A stretch of DNA of 64,000 bases, taken from the NCBI RefSeq assembly GCF_014646355.1, contig NZ_BMNH01000031.1, positions 1 through 64,000 of the forward strand, given 5' to 3'. Below, one piece after another: positions 21,319 through 30,157 of the stretch. Made by a program: the position numbers and the translations under genes. Source of the DNA: Nonomuraea cavernae. GTDB taxonomy: Bacteria > Actinomycetota > Actinomycetes > Streptosporangiales > Streptosporangiaceae. Under the pieces are notes generated by a model that worked only from the letters and a program-made list of their open reading frames with translations, was not told the origin of the DNA and did no database searches. Position 1 is the first letter of the stretch. Every line of letters begins with the position of its first letter.

Positions 21319-22446
21319 ATGGTCGAGAACACGCCCCTGATTCCGGCGTACGGCGGGTCGTCCCTGGCTGATCTGCCCCGGTCCTTACTCGCCGCGCTGG
21401 GCCTCGACGAGCACAACGTGCTCGGCATCGAGCCTGCCCGGAGCATCTGCCTGTTCCTCGTCGACGGCCTCGGAGCCGAGCTGCTGCGCGCCCACGCCGA
21501 CGTGGCGCCGTTCCTCGCCGCCGCCGGCCGCACCACGCTCACCGCGGGCTTCCCGGCCACGACGGTCACCAGCCTGGGGTCGCTCGGCACCGGCCTGACG
21601 CCGGGCGAGCACGGGATGATGGGGCTCATGCTGGCCGTTCCCGGCACCGGCCATCTCTTCAACTGCCTGCGCTGGACGTTGCCCGACAAGATGGTCATGG
21701 ACCCTCTCGCATGGCAGCCCGCCACCACCGTCTTCCAGCGCGCCGCGGCGGCCGGGATCACGGCGAGCTACGTGGCCCCGTCCGCGTTCGAGGACAGCGG
21801 ACTGACCAAGGCCGTCCACAGAGGCGTGCGCTTCCTGGGCGCCGACCCCATCGAGGAGCGCGTCGCCAGGGTGCGCGAGGCGCTCCACGAGGCGCCCGCG
21901 TACGTCGTCGTCTACTACGGCGATCTCGACGCCGTCGGCCACATGACCGGCTGGGGCAGCGACGCATGGCTGACGCAGCTCGCGATCGTCGACCAGATGG
22001 CCGAGCGGCTCGCGCAGACGCTGCCCGGCGGCTCCGCTCTCTACGTCACCGCCGATCACGGCATGGTCAACGCCTCCGACAAGATCGAGGTGGATGCCGA
22101 GCCCGCGCTGACGCGAGGGGTCGCCCTGCTGGGAGGCGAGGCCAGGGCCCGCCACATCTACACCGAGGAGGGCGCCGCCGGCGAGGTGCTCGACGCCTGG
22201 CGCGAGACGCTGGCCGGCCGGGCCTGGGTGGTGTCCAGGCAGGAGGCCGTCGAGTCCGGCTGGTTCGGGCCGACGGTGCGGGCCGAATGGCTGCCGCGCA
22301 TCGGCGACGTCCTGGCCGTCCCCTACACCGACCTCGCCCTCACCGCTCCCACCGTCCACAAGATCGAGGCGGTGTTCACCGGCTACCACGGCTCGATGAC
22401 CGCCGCCGAGCAGTACGTTCCGCTGCTGGAGGTATCAACCCGATGA
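21319..22446 (+). CDS. Alkaline-phosphatase-superfamily nucleotide pyrophosphatase/phosphodiesterase
   Basis: A 375-residue cytoplasmic member of the NPP branch of the alkaline phosphatase superfamily, hydrolysing phosphodiester or pyrophosphate bonds. Metal ligands are visible: the aspartate in CLFLVDGLGAE, the nucleophilic threonine in FPATTVTSLGSLGTGLTPG, DLDAVGHMTGWGSD, YVTADHGMVN and a final histidine in YHGS. It has no signal peptide. The last codons overlap the rhodanese start by four bases (ATGA), so the two are co-translated. The substrate is undetermined. Confidence 0.9.
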   Translation: MVENTPLIPAYGGSSLADLPRSLLAALGLDEHNVLGIEPARSICLFLVDGLGAELLRAHADVAPFLAAAGRTTLTAGFPATTVTSLGSLGTGLTPGEHGMMGLMLAVPGTGHLFNCLRWTLPDKMVMDPLAWQPATTVFQRAAAAGITASYVAPSAFEDSGLTKAVHRGVRFLGADPIEERVARVREALHEAPAYVVVYYGDLDAVGHMTGWGSDAWLTQLAIVDQMAERLAQTLPGGSALYVTADHGMVNASDKIEVDAEPALTRGVALLGGEARARHIYTEEGAAGEVLDAWRETLAGRAWVVSRQEAVESGWFGPTVRAEWLPRIGDVLAVPYTDLALTAPTVHKIEAVFTGYHGSMTAAEQYVPLLEVSTR

Positions 22447-23255
22447 GCCCGCTGATCACACCCGCCGACCTCGACGCGCTTCGCGACGCCACCGTGCTCG
22501 ACGTGCGCTGGCGCCTCGGCGGCCCGCCGGGGATCGACCTCTACCGGGAGGGGCACCTGCCCGGGGCCGCCTACTGCGACCTCGACACCGACCTCGCCGC
22601 CCCGCCCGGCGAGGAGGGCCGCCACCCGTTGCCCTCGGCCTCCGGTTTCGAGGCCGCCATGCGGCGGCTCGGTGTCGACGACGACCGGCCCATGGTGGTC
22701 TATGACGACGCGGGCTCCACCGTCGCCGCCAGAGCCTGGTGGACGCTGCGCTACTTCGGCCACCAGGACGTACGCGTGCTCGACGGCGGTCTGACCGCCT
22801 GGACCGAGGCCGGCCTGCCGACGGTCAAGGAGGCCCCCGAGATCGTCCCGGGCGGTTTCACCGCGAAGCCGGGCGCGATGCCGGTGCTGACCGCCGACCA
22901 GGCGGGAGCGCTCGCCGGTGACGGTGTGCTGCTCGACGCCCGGGCCGCGGCCCGCTACCGCGGCGAGGTCGAGCCGGTCGACCCGCTCGCCGGTCACATC
23001 CCGGGAGCCGTCTGCGCGCCGGCCACCGACAACCTCGGCGCCGGCGGCAGGTTCCTGCCGCCCGGCGAGCTGCGGGCGCGCTTCGGGGAGCTCGGCGTGC
23101 GTGCGGGCGTGGCGGCCGGGGCCTACTGCGGGTCGGGGGTGACCGCCGCCCACCACGTGCTGGCGCTGGAGGTGGCGGGCCTGTCCGGCTCCCTCTACGT
23201 GGGTTCGTGGTCCAACTGGGTCGCCGACCCGGGCAGACCGGTCGCGACCGGCTGA
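22443..23255 (+). CDS. Sulfurtransferase (two-domain rhodanese)
   Basis: A 270-residue thiosulfate/3-mercaptopyruvate sulfurtransferase-type protein with two rhodanese domains. The N-terminal domain keeps EGHLPGAAYCDLDTD but is catalytically silent. The C-terminal domain has GHIPGAVCAPA and the active-site loop YCGSGVTA with the sulfur-carrying cysteine. ATG 22443 overlaps the previous stop. The last 61 bases overlap, in antisense, the end of the CHAT gene. Confidence 0.92.
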   Translation: MSPLITPADLDALRDATVLDVRWRLGGPPGIDLYREGHLPGAAYCDLDTDLAAPPGEEGRHPLPSASGFEAAMRRLGVDDDRPMVVYDDAGSTVAARAWWTLRYFGHQDVRVLDGGLTAWTEAGLPTVKEAPEIVPGGFTAKPGAMPVLTADQAGALAGDGVLLDARAAARYRGEVEPVDPLAGHIPGAVCAPATDNLGAGGRFLPPGELRARFGELGVRAGVAAGAYCGSGVTAAHHVLALEVAGLSGSLYVGSWSNWVADPGRPVATG

Positions 23256-25846
23256 TCGCCCGCGCCGAAACAGGCGAAGCCCAGCACCCCCGTCTTGGCC
23301 GCCGCCGAGGCCAGGGCCGAGGCGGGCGGGCAGCCTGTGGCGAGCAGTTCGTGGAACAACGTCATCACGGCCAGCGCGTCCTCGTCGCGCACCGGCACCA
23401 TCCCGGCGACCACGCAGGTCGTGCCCCTGGCCAGGAACGTGCCGGCCAGCCCGAGCGGCGCGCCCTCGGCCGGGGTGCGGGCCATGCCCGAGTCGCACGC
23501 CGACAACACCACCAGCCTGGCCGTACGCGCGAGCCCGAGCAGGTCGTAGGCCATGAGCGGGCCGTCCTCAAGCGTGATGGCCGACAGCAGCGGGCTGCGC
23601 GCGTGGAACACGCCGTGCGCCGCAAGGTGCAGCACGTCGGCCGTGACCAGCGCGTCCAGGACGGCGCCGGTGCGCCCGGCCACCTGCCGGCCGCGAGGAT
23701 GGAGAGCGAGCACCCGGCCGACCTCGGCCCCGGCGTGGGCGAGCCCCGGCCCGGCGGCCGCGGCCACCAGGGGCGGCCAGGACGGGACGGGCCCGCGGCG
23801 CCGGGCCGCGAGCCACGCGGTCGCCCCGGCGGCCACGCTCACGGGGCGTTCGCGCAGACACGGCAGCGCGCCCCAGGGCAGCGTGTGCAGCACTCCGGCG
23901 GGTACGACCACCATCGGCCGGTCGCCCAGCTCGGCCTCGATCGGCCCGAACAACAGCCGTTCGAGCTCCTCCGCCGCCGGCCCGACCAGCCCGCCTCCGG
24001 TCCCGCAGTCGCCCAGGCTGCTTCTGCGCAGGGCGTAACGCAGCTGGATGAGCGCCTCCGTGATCGGCCCCAGGTCACCGAGCCGCCGCAGCGCCATCCG
24101 CTCGCCGGTGATCACCACCGCCAGCAGCGACCTGCCCTCGACGACGAACTCGACCAGCGCCCCCGAATCCAGCGCGGCCCGCACCTGGTCGGGGTCGGCC
24201 GTGCCCCCAGGGTGCGCGGGAGCCGCCACCGCCCGCCAGCGCTCGGCCCAGCCGAACACCTCGGCGGGCGACCCGTCGCGCACCGCCAGGCTCAGCCCGA
24301 ACGCCGCCAGCCGCTCGCCGGCCCGCGCCGCGTGCGCCCGCAGTGCCGGGTCGTCGAACGCGTCCATCTGACTGCCCACCTCGGCCAGCCCGACACGCAC
24401 CTCGCGGAGCGCGCCCGGGACGTCCTCCCGCAGCGATGCCTCCAGCGCGAGCGCGTGCCGGCGCACCGGCGCCGGGATCTGCGAGGCCCGCGCGAGGTGT
24501 CCGGCCTGCGCCTCGGAGGACAGGGTGATCAGCCGGGTGCCCTCGGGCACCCGCGGCGCGTCGGGGATCGCGTGCGCGGTCAGGTGAGCCAGCTGGTCGC
24601 GGGCCAGCGGGTGGTCGTCCAGCGCCAGGGCCGTCTCGGCGGCCACGAGCCGGAGGGCGCCCGCGCCCACCGCCAGGGCCGAGCCGGTTTCGAGCTCGTC
24701 GGCGCAGTCCACCAGGTCGCCCAGCAGCCGGGGAGTGGGACCTTCGAGCATCAGCCGGGCCCGCAGGGTCACCTCCCTGACCAGGGGCAGCCACGCCTCG
24801 CGGTCCTGCGCGGCCAGCTCCAGCTCGGCCCGCGCCGCCACGGTCAGGGCCCGGCGCGCGTCGCCGGTCAGCAGCTCGACCTGAGCGAGCTTGAGCCGCG
24901 CCTCCGCCAGCGCCACCAGGGCGCCGGACGCCTCCAGATCGGGCACGGCCATGGTGAGCAGCTCCCTGGCCTCGCCCGGGAGGTGGGCGGCCAGCAACGC
25001 ACCGGCGAAGTCGGCCCGCATCGTCGCCAGGCGCTCGGGGTAGCCGAACAACGTGTCCTCGGCCGCCCGGTAGTGGCCGAACGCGCCCGCGAGGTCGCCT
25101 CGCCGTACCGCGAGGAACGGCAGGTTGGCCGACGCCAGGCGGACCAGGTGGTCGAGCCCGGCGTGCCGGGCGATCTGCAGGCAGGCGGTGATGTCGCGTG
25201 CGGCCGACTCCCAGTCGCCACGGTAGGCGTGGACCAGGCCGCGGTTGAGCAGCCCGCCGGCGAGGAACCTGCGGTCGTCGATCGTGCCGGGGGCGGCGAC
25301 CAGCGCCTGCAGGGCGCGATCGCAGGAGGCGATGGCCTCCTGGTAGCGGCCCAGATGAGCGAGCGCCACGGCGCGCTGCGTGTCGAGCTTGGCCCGGTCG
25401 AGGGGCGAGAGGTAGGCCCAGGCCAGCGCGGCGATCCGGAGCGCCTGCAGGGGATGACCGCGTTCGGTGCGGACCGTCACCAGGGAGAGCCGCGCCTGCG
25501 CGAGGCGTTCGCGGGGCGCCTGAGGTGTCGCGATGGCCCGGCGCAGATGCCGCTCGGCGGCCTGGAGGTCGCCCAGCTCTCGGGCGCCGAGGGCCATCGC
25601 CCTGAGGGCGACCACGGCCGCCTCCACGTCGCCGCAGGACTCGGCCGCGGACAGCACGGTGCGACCGGCGTGCAGCGCCTGCTCGGGATCCACGATGGAA
25701 CGCAGCACCGCCGCCTCGGCGGCCAGGACCAGCGGCTTGGCGTCGCCGGTCGCCTCGGCCGGAGGCGGCGAATGCGGGGGGCGGTCAGGAGCAGGGGGGC
25801 GCCGTCCGGAGACGGCGCCGGATCCCCTGCCGCTGTTCTTCGTCAT
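23195..25846 (-). CDS. TPR-CHAT domain caspase-like protease
   Basis: An 883-residue cytoplasmic protein. About residues 30-500 are TPR-like helical repeats (for example LGRYQEAIASCDRALQALVA and RGDWESAARDITACLQIARH) and the last about 270 residues form a CHAT domain, a caspase-fold cysteine protease. The catalytic dyad is intact: H744 in LHLAAHGVFH and C784 in VVLSACDSG. CHAT proteases linked to repeat domains often execute programmed responses, for example in type III-E CRISPR (Csx29). ATG 25846 overlaps the stop of the preceding small gene (ATGA), so it is translationally coupled and is the last gene of the S8-sigma cassette. The target protein is unknown. Its final 20 codons run into the convergent rhodanese gene. 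Confidence 0.88.
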   Translation of the reverse strand: MTKNSGRGSGAVSGRRPPAPDRPPHSPPPAEATGDAKPLVLAAEAAVLRSIVDPEQALHAGRTVLSAAESCGDVEAAVVALRAMALGARELGDLQAAERHLRRAIATPQAPRERLAQARLSLVTVRTERGHPLQALRIAALAWAYLSPLDRAKLDTQRAVALAHLGRYQEAIASCDRALQALVAAPGTIDDRRFLAGGLLNRGLVHAYRGDWESAARDITACLQIARHAGLDHLVRLASANLPFLAVRRGDLAGAFGHYRAAEDTLFGYPERLATMRADFAGALLAAHLPGEARELLTMAVPDLEASGALVALAEARLKLAQVELLTGDARRALTVAARAELELAAQDREAWLPLVREVTLRARLMLEGPTPRLLGDLVDCADELETGSALAVGAGALRLVAAETALALDDHPLARDQLAHLTAHAIPDAPRVPEGTRLITLSSEAQAGHLARASQIPAPVRRHALALEASLREDVPGALREVRVGLAEVGSQMDAFDDPALRAHAARAGERLAAFGLSLAVRDGSPAEVFGWAERWRAVAAPAHPGGTADPDQVRAALDSGALVEFVVEGRSLLAVVITGERMALRRLGDLGPITEALIQLRYALRRSSLGDCGTGGGLVGPAAEELERLLFGPIEAELGDRPMVVVPAGVLHTLPWGALPCLRERPVSVAAGATAWLAARRRGPVPSWPPLVAAAAGPGLAHAGAEVGRVLALHPRGRQVAGRTGAVLDALVTADVLHLAAHGVFHARSPLLSAITLEDGPLMAYDLLGLARTARLVVLSACDSGMARTPAEGAPLGLAGTFLARGTTCVVAGMVPVRDEDALAVMTLFHELLATGCPPASALASAAAKTGVLGFACFGAGDQPVATGLPGSATQLDHEPT

Positions 25847-26289
25847 GGGCGGATGCGCACCCACCGGGTTTGGACCGGCGCGTGGCCAGGACGATGGCAC
25901 ACCACGCTGAGCCAGCCCGGAGGCAGGCCGGTGGCCGCGAACTGGCCGGTGCGCGCGAGACGCCTCGTGAGCGTCAGATGGGGGGTCCGGACATCGACGT
26001 GGGTGCCCTCTCCCGGATGCGGGACGATCTGCCCCGCCACGTCGATGAGCCCGTCGCCCACCGTCACCTCCAGGTCGAAGGTGAGGCCGGCCGCGACGAA
26101 GCGGACCAGTTGGCAACCGTCGATGCCGCGTACGCCGTGGGGCGCGGCGCACTCGGCAGGCGCGGCGGTCACCGCTTGAGGAACCCGTAGCCCATAGGCA
26201 TCGCGTGCGGCAGCGGAAACATGCCCGGGCATCGGGTCGTTCCCGGCGGCGAGCCGGAGCGCCGCCAGGAAGTACTCGTCGTTGATCAT
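25843..26289 (-). CDS. Small cassette protein between sigma factor and CHAT protease
   Basis: A 148-residue protein of unknown family. Residues 1-50 are helical (INDEYFLAALRLAAGNDP), and the rest is rich in predicted beta-strands (LVRFVAAGLTFDLEVTVGDG, then LTLTRRLARTGQFAATGLPP), resembling a small beta-sandwich. It has no membrane segment. ATG 26289 has AGGAGA seven bases upstream and overlaps the sigma-factor stop (ATGA); its own stop overlaps the CHAT start. Tight coupling on both sides suggests an adaptor, anti-sigma-like protein or CHAT substrate, but that is inference. Confidence 0.75.
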   Translation of the reverse strand: MINDEYFLAALRLAAGNDPMPGHVSAAARDAYGLRVPQAVTAAPAECAAPHGVRGIDGCQLVRFVAAGLTFDLEVTVGDGLIDVAGQIVPHPGEGTHVDVRTPHLTLTRRLARTGQFAATGLPPGWLSVVCHRPGHAPVQTRWVRIRP

Positions 26290-26822
26290 TGCACCGTCTC
26301 CTGTGATGAGATCAGGGTGCGCAGCTTTTCCAGGCACCGCGTTCTGGTTGGGCCCACGCTGCCAAGGGGCACGCCCAGACGCAGTGCAACCTGCTGGTAT
26401 CCAAGATCCGTCGCGACCAGCTGGAGCAGTGTGCGGCATGGCTCGTGCAGGGTGGAGACCGTCCTCCAGAGGATGCGGCTGCTGTCGGCCTCCAGAACGG
26501 CCGCCGCTGGATCAGAGTCGAGTGCGACGTCGAAGAAAGGCGCTCGGGGGAGCTCCTTCCTGAGGATCAGAAGCGCTTCGCGGCGGGTGGTCGTCGCCAG
26601 CCACGCGCCAACGCCTGATGGTTCTCTGATGTCATGGAGGTGTTCGAGCAGACGCAGCCATGCTCCCTGGACCGCGTCCGCCGCATCGGCCTCGGTCAGC
26701 CCGCACACCCGGGCGACTGCCCACATGCGCGGCCCGAACCTCGACTCGAGCTCATCCCAGGCCGTCTGGTCGTCGTCGGCCGCTGCCTTGAGCAACTCCG
26801 CCGGATCGCGTGGCTCCTGCAT
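26286..26822 (-). CDS. ECF-like sigma-70 family RNA polymerase sigma factor
   Basis: A 178-residue two-domain sigma factor. Region 2 spans WDELESRFGPRMWAVARVCG and ADAVQGAWLRLLEHLHD; region 4 is LVATDLGYQQVALRLGVPLG with the recognition helix SVGPTRTRCLEKLRTL. No region 3 and no anti-sigma gene with a zinc motif are present. ATG 26822 is preceded by GGAGGAGG. A 6-bp hairpin (26849-26866) lies just upstream, between the S8 gene and this one. Its stop overlaps the next start. It probably controls its own cassette or a small regulon. Confidence 0.88.
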   Translation of the reverse strand: MQEPRDPAELLKAAADDDQTAWDELESRFGPRMWAVARVCGLTEADAADAVQGAWLRLLEHLHDIREPSGVGAWLATTTRREALLILRKELPRAPFFDVALDSDPAAAVLEADSSRILWRTVSTLHEPCRTLLQLVATDLGYQQVALRLGVPLGSVGPTRTRCLEKLRTLISSQETVQ

Positions 26823-26896
26823 GCGGCCTCCTCCGCCCGGGCTCACCAGGAGGCCACGCTGCCTCCCCGTGATCAGCCAAGGACTGAGCGTAAACT

Positions 26897-27901
26897 CTAC
26901 AGACTCGACGGGACGAGAACCCCCAGATCGGCAATTTGCCGGGCCCCCTCGAGGGCGAGCACCCGCGCCGCCGCCTCGCGTACCGGCCGTTCCCTCGCCG
27001 CGTCGGCGATGGCACCCGCGACCAGGGCGGTAGCGAAGGACGTGCCGTTCCACGCGGCGTAGCCGGCGAACTCGTCGCGCTCCAGAAAACTGCTGGTCAG
27101 CCAGGTGCCACGGGCACACGCGTCGACCCATGAGCCGTACGCGGAGAAGGGGGCGCGGCGTTCCTCGCTCTCGTCGACCGCGCCCACCGCGACGACGCCC
27201 GGCAGCGCCGCCGGCCAGAACGGGCGGTCGCTCGCGGTGTTGCCCGCGCAGGCGACCGCGACCGTGTCGGGCAGCGCGCCGAGCGCGTCGGCGAGCAGGG
27301 GAGGCGGGCGGTCGTCGAAGGTGTGGCCGCCGAACGACAGGTTGAGCACCTGGGGCGGGTCCTCCCGCATCCGGTGCAGCGCCCGCACCACGCCGGCCTC
27401 GTCGCCCAGCCCCTGCCCGTCGAGGACCCCGCGGACGGTGAGCGACACGCCCGGCGCCCGCCGCACCAGGATGCCGGCCAGGAAGGTCCCGTGGCCGGCC
27501 TGCTCACCCGGTGGCACCTCCTCGCCCACCTCGCGAAACCAGTCGCTGCCCGTCCACCACGGGTGGGGGGCGACGGGGGTGTCGAGCAGTCCCACGACCA
27601 CGGGCGAGTGGTCCCGGCCCGGCCGGTGGTGGACGCGCGGGACGGGGAACGGCCGGGAGGCCGGCCCGCCGAAGAAGAGCGGCTGGGCGGCGAGGACATG
27701 GTTGGGCGAGGCGCGGAAACCCTGTTCGCGCAGGTCTCTGGCGAGCTCGCAGACGTCGGCCCCGGCCGTCAGCTGGATCACGCACACGCCGTCGGCCTCG
27801 GAGACGGCCTGGGTCCAGCGTGACGCGGCGGACAGGGCGCCACGGTCGGTCAGCAGCTGGCCCGGCCGGATGAACGCGGCGCCGGCAGGTTCGATGTCCA
27901 T
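26897..27901 (-). CDS. Cytoplasmic S8 (subtilisin-like) protease of the CHAT cassette
   Basis: A 334-residue subtilase with the complete triad: D107 in VVVGLLDTPVAPHP, H137 in GHGTFLAGIL and S288 in NGTSFATALVAG, plus the oxyanion asparagine region ACAGNTASD. It has no signal peptide and no membrane anchor, unlike typical secreted subtilases, so it should act inside the cell. The N-terminal about 100 residues may act as a propeptide or sensing domain. ATG 27901 is preferred (TAGATA eleven bases upstream suggests a leaderless or near-leaderless message); GTG 27943 is also in frame. First gene of the four-gene cassette, 74 bases before the sigma factor. Confidence 0.88.
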   Translation of the reverse strand: MDIEPAGAAFIRPGQLLTDRGALSAASRWTQAVSEADGVCVIQLTAGADVCELARDLREQGFRASPNHVLAAQPLFFGGPASRPFPVPRVHHRPGRDHSPVVVGLLDTPVAPHPWWTGSDWFREVGEEVPPGEQAGHGTFLAGILVRRAPGVSLTVRGVLDGQGLGDEAGVVRALHRMREDPPQVLNLSFGGHTFDDRPPPLLADALGALPDTVAVACAGNTASDRPFWPAALPGVVAVGAVDESEERRAPFSAYGSWVDACARGTWLTSSFLERDEFAGYAAWNGTSFATALVAGAIADAARERPVREAAARVLALEGARQIADLGVLVPSSL

Positions 27902-28075
27902 GAGCGGGTATCTATCCGCGCCCGGGCCGGTGTCACGCGTCACAGCCGCAACAACTTGGTATGGCCCCCCTCTGGTGTCCGATTGCGACCGACGGTAGTC
28001 TCTCCCTAGTCACTTGTGATCATCCCAGGACGAGGCCGTTGGGGAAGGCGCACCTCGTACCGATCGGGAGGTCCG

Positions 28076-28570
28076 GTGTCTGCTCGTGGCGTGATCTACG
28101 TCCACTCGGCTCAGCCCGCGCTGTGCCCTCATATCGAATGGGCGGTCGCGGGTGTTCTTGGCGTACCCGTGGACCTGACGTGGACGCCGCAACCCGCCGC
28201 GCCCAACGTGGTGCGAGCGCAGGCGGAGTGGGAGGGCCGGCCCGGTGTCGCGGCGGCCATCACCTCTTCCCTCATGGGGTGGCAGCGCATCCGCTTCGAG
28301 ATCACCGAGGACGCCTCGTCGGGGGTCGACGGGTCCCGTCACGCCTATACGCCGACGCTCGGCGCCTTCAGCGCGGTCATCGGGGCGGCGGGCGACATCA
28401 TGGTGCCCGAAGACCGGCTCCGCACGGCGATGCTGATGGCCGCCCAGGGCCGGTGCGTGCTGGAGGACGAGCTCGACAAACTGCTCGGCAAGCCCTGGGA
28501 CGAGGAGCTGGAGCCGTTCCGCTACGCGGGCGACGGCGCGCCGGTCCGCTGGCTGCACGCCGCCGTCTGA
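28076..28570 (+). CDS. DUF3145 family protein
   Basis: A 164-residue actinobacterial protein of unknown function, recognised from ARGVIYVHSAQPALCPHIEW at the N-terminus and the tail EPFRYAGDGAPVRWLHAAV. GTG 28076 has GGGAGG five bases upstream, so the longer frame from 28016 is rejected. In Streptomyces the homologue sits beside fabF, and the same linkage to the fatty-acid operon is kept here although it is on the opposite strand. A role connected with lipid synthesis is inferred only from that neighbourhood. Confidence 0.88.
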   Translation: MSARGVIYVHSAQPALCPHIEWAVAGVLGVPVDLTWTPQPAAPNVVRAQAEWEGRPGVAAAITSSLMGWQRIRFEITEDASSGVDGSRHAYTPTLGAFSAVIGAAGDIMVPEDRLRTAMLMAAQGRCVLEDELDKLLGKPWDEELEPFRYAGDGAPVRWLHAAV

Positions 28571-28602
28571 CCTCTTCCCGGCCTCCTGACAACCGCCGAG
28601 AG

Positions 28603-28677
28603 CGGACAGCCGTCGATCGGACAGCCGTCGATCGGACAGCCGTCGATCGGACGGCTGCCAATGGGACGGCTGTCAAT
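28603..28677. repeat. 15-bp tandem repeat, five units
   Basis: Units of CGGACAGCCGTCGAT start at 28603, 28618 and 28633 (identical); two diverged units follow at 28648 and 28663. The array lies in the gap after the DUF3145 stop, directly before the terminator. Confidence 0.9.
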
Positions 28678-28684
28678 CGGACAG

Positions 28685-28725
28685 CGAAAGGGTCCCGCAC
28701 CTGATTTCGGTGCGGGACCCTTTCG
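28685..28725. terminator. Strong bidirectional terminator
   Basis: A perfect 17-bp stem (28685-28701 with 28709-28725) closes a TGATTTC loop between the convergent DUF3145 gene and the fab operon. The stem ends in AAAG/CTTT, giving short A/T tracts for both directions. Confidence 0.88.
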
Positions 28726-28732
28726 GCAGCTC

Positions 28733-30157
28733 TTACAGCGGGATGTTGCCGTGGGCGCCCCTCGCGGGGGTGGCCTGGGCGAGCACCTTGGCGATCGCGC
28801 CGCGCGTCTCGCGCGGGTCGAGGACCTCGTCGATCACGCCCAGCTCCTGTGCCCGGCTGAGCCCGCCGGCCAGCTTCTCGTGCTCGCGGGCCAGCCGCTG
28901 CTCCAGCTCGGCCCGCTCCTCCTCGGGCGCCGCCGCCAGCTCGCGCCGCTTGAGGATGCGCACCGCGGCGACCGCGCCCATGACGGCGATCTCGGTCGTC
29001 GGCCAGGCGAACACCTTGGTGGCGCCCAGCGCGCGGGAGTTCATCGCGATGTACGCCCCGCCGTAGGCCTTGCGCGTGACCAGCGTGACCCGCGGCACCG
29101 ACGCCTCGGCGAACGCGTGCAGCAGCTTGGCGCCGCGCCGGACCACGCCGTCGTGCTCCTGGCCGACCCCGGGCAGATAACCCGGAACGTCCACGAGGAC
29201 AACCAATGGCACACCGAACGCGTCACACATACGTACGAAGCGAGCGGCTTTCTCGGCGGACGTGGCGTCGAGGCAGCCGCCGAGCCGCATCGGGTTGTTG
29301 GCGATCACACCGACCGTCCGGCCACCGAGGCGGCCGAGCGACGTGACGATGTTCGGCGCCCACTTGGGGTGCAGCTCGATGCCCGGCTCGTCGAGCAGGC
29401 CGTTGACCAGCGGCTTGACGTCGTAGGCGCGGCGGGCTGACTCCGGCAGCAGGCTGGAGAAGTCGATCTCGCCGATGTCGGAGGCCCGCACCCGGCCCTG
29501 GTGGCCGAGCAGCGAGGCCAGCTGGCGTGCCCGCAGCAGCGCCTCGGTCTCGGTCTTGGTGACGACGTGCACGACGCCGCTGCGCTTGCTGTGCGGCTCG
29601 GGGCCGCCCAGGGCCGCGCTGGAGACGTCCTCGCCGGTCACGCTGCGGACCACGTCGGGGCCGGTGACGAAGATGCGGCCGGAGTCGGCCAGGATCACCA
29701 GGTCGGTGAGCGCCGGACCGTAGGCGGCGCCACCGGCGGCGGCGCCGACGACCACCGAGATCTGCGGCACCACGCCGGACGCCTTGGTCATCGCGGCGAA
29801 GACCCGGCCGACGGCGTGCAGCGACTCGACGCCTTCGGCGAGTCGCGCACCGCCGGAGTGCCAGATCCCGATGACCGGCACCCGTTCGCGGACGGCCACG
29901 TCGTAGGCGTGCACGATGTGCTCGCAGCCCTCGCTGCCCATCGCGCCGCCCTGGAAGCGGGCGTCACTGCAGAACGCGACGACGGGAACACCCTCGACGC
30001 GGCCCATGGCGGCGAGTGCGCCGCTCTTGTCCTCAGGAGTGATCAGCCTCAGCGAGCCCTCGTCGAGCAGCGCGGACAGACGTACGACGGGGTCTCGGGG
30101 ATCCGCGGGCTCCTGATCGGAGCCGGACGTCACCACCCGGTTGTCGAGCACGGTCAT
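28733..30157 (-). CDS. accD: Acyl-CoA carboxylase carboxyltransferase (beta) subunit
   Basis: A 474-residue biotin-dependent carboxyltransferase that makes malonyl-CoA (and possibly methylmalonyl-CoA) for fatty-acid synthesis. It has both crotonase-like halves: the CoA-binding VIGIWHSGGARLAEGVES with the GAAAGGAAYGPAL oxyanion loop in the N-half, and VPGYLPGVGQEHDGVVRRGA with RKAYGGAYIAM in the C-half. There is no N-terminal zinc finger, as is normal for actinobacterial AccD. The start codon follows the fabF stop directly, and the AAGGGAG ribosome site lies inside fabF, so it is the last gene of the fab operon. Closest in context to mycobacterial AccD6. Confidence 0.92.
   Translation of the reverse strand: MTVLDNRVVTSGSDQEPADPRDPVVRLSALLDEGSLRLITPEDKSGALAAMGRVEGVPVVAFCSDARFQGGAMGSEGCEHIVHAYDVAVRERVPVIGIWHSGGARLAEGVESLHAVGRVFAAMTKASGVVPQISVVVGAAAGGAAYGPALTDLVILADSGRIFVTGPDVVRSVTGEDVSSAALGGPEPHSKRSGVVHVVTKTETEALLRARQLASLLGHQGRVRASDIGEIDFSSLLPESARRAYDVKPLVNGLLDEPGIELHPKWAPNIVTSLGRLGGRTVGVIANNPMRLGGCLDATSAEKAARFVRMCDAFGVPLVVLVDVPGYLPGVGQEHDGVVRRGAKLLHAFAEASVPRVTLVTRKAYGGAYIAMNSRALGATKVFAWPTTEIAVMGAVAAVRILKRRELAAAPEEERAELEQRLAREHEKLAGGLSRAQELGVIDEVLDPRETRGAIAKVLAQATPARGAHGNIPL

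Noticed and set aside
28603..28677. CRISPR array
   Set aside because: Units of 15 bases follow each other without spacers; no cas genes are near. No CRISPR array was seen in the window.
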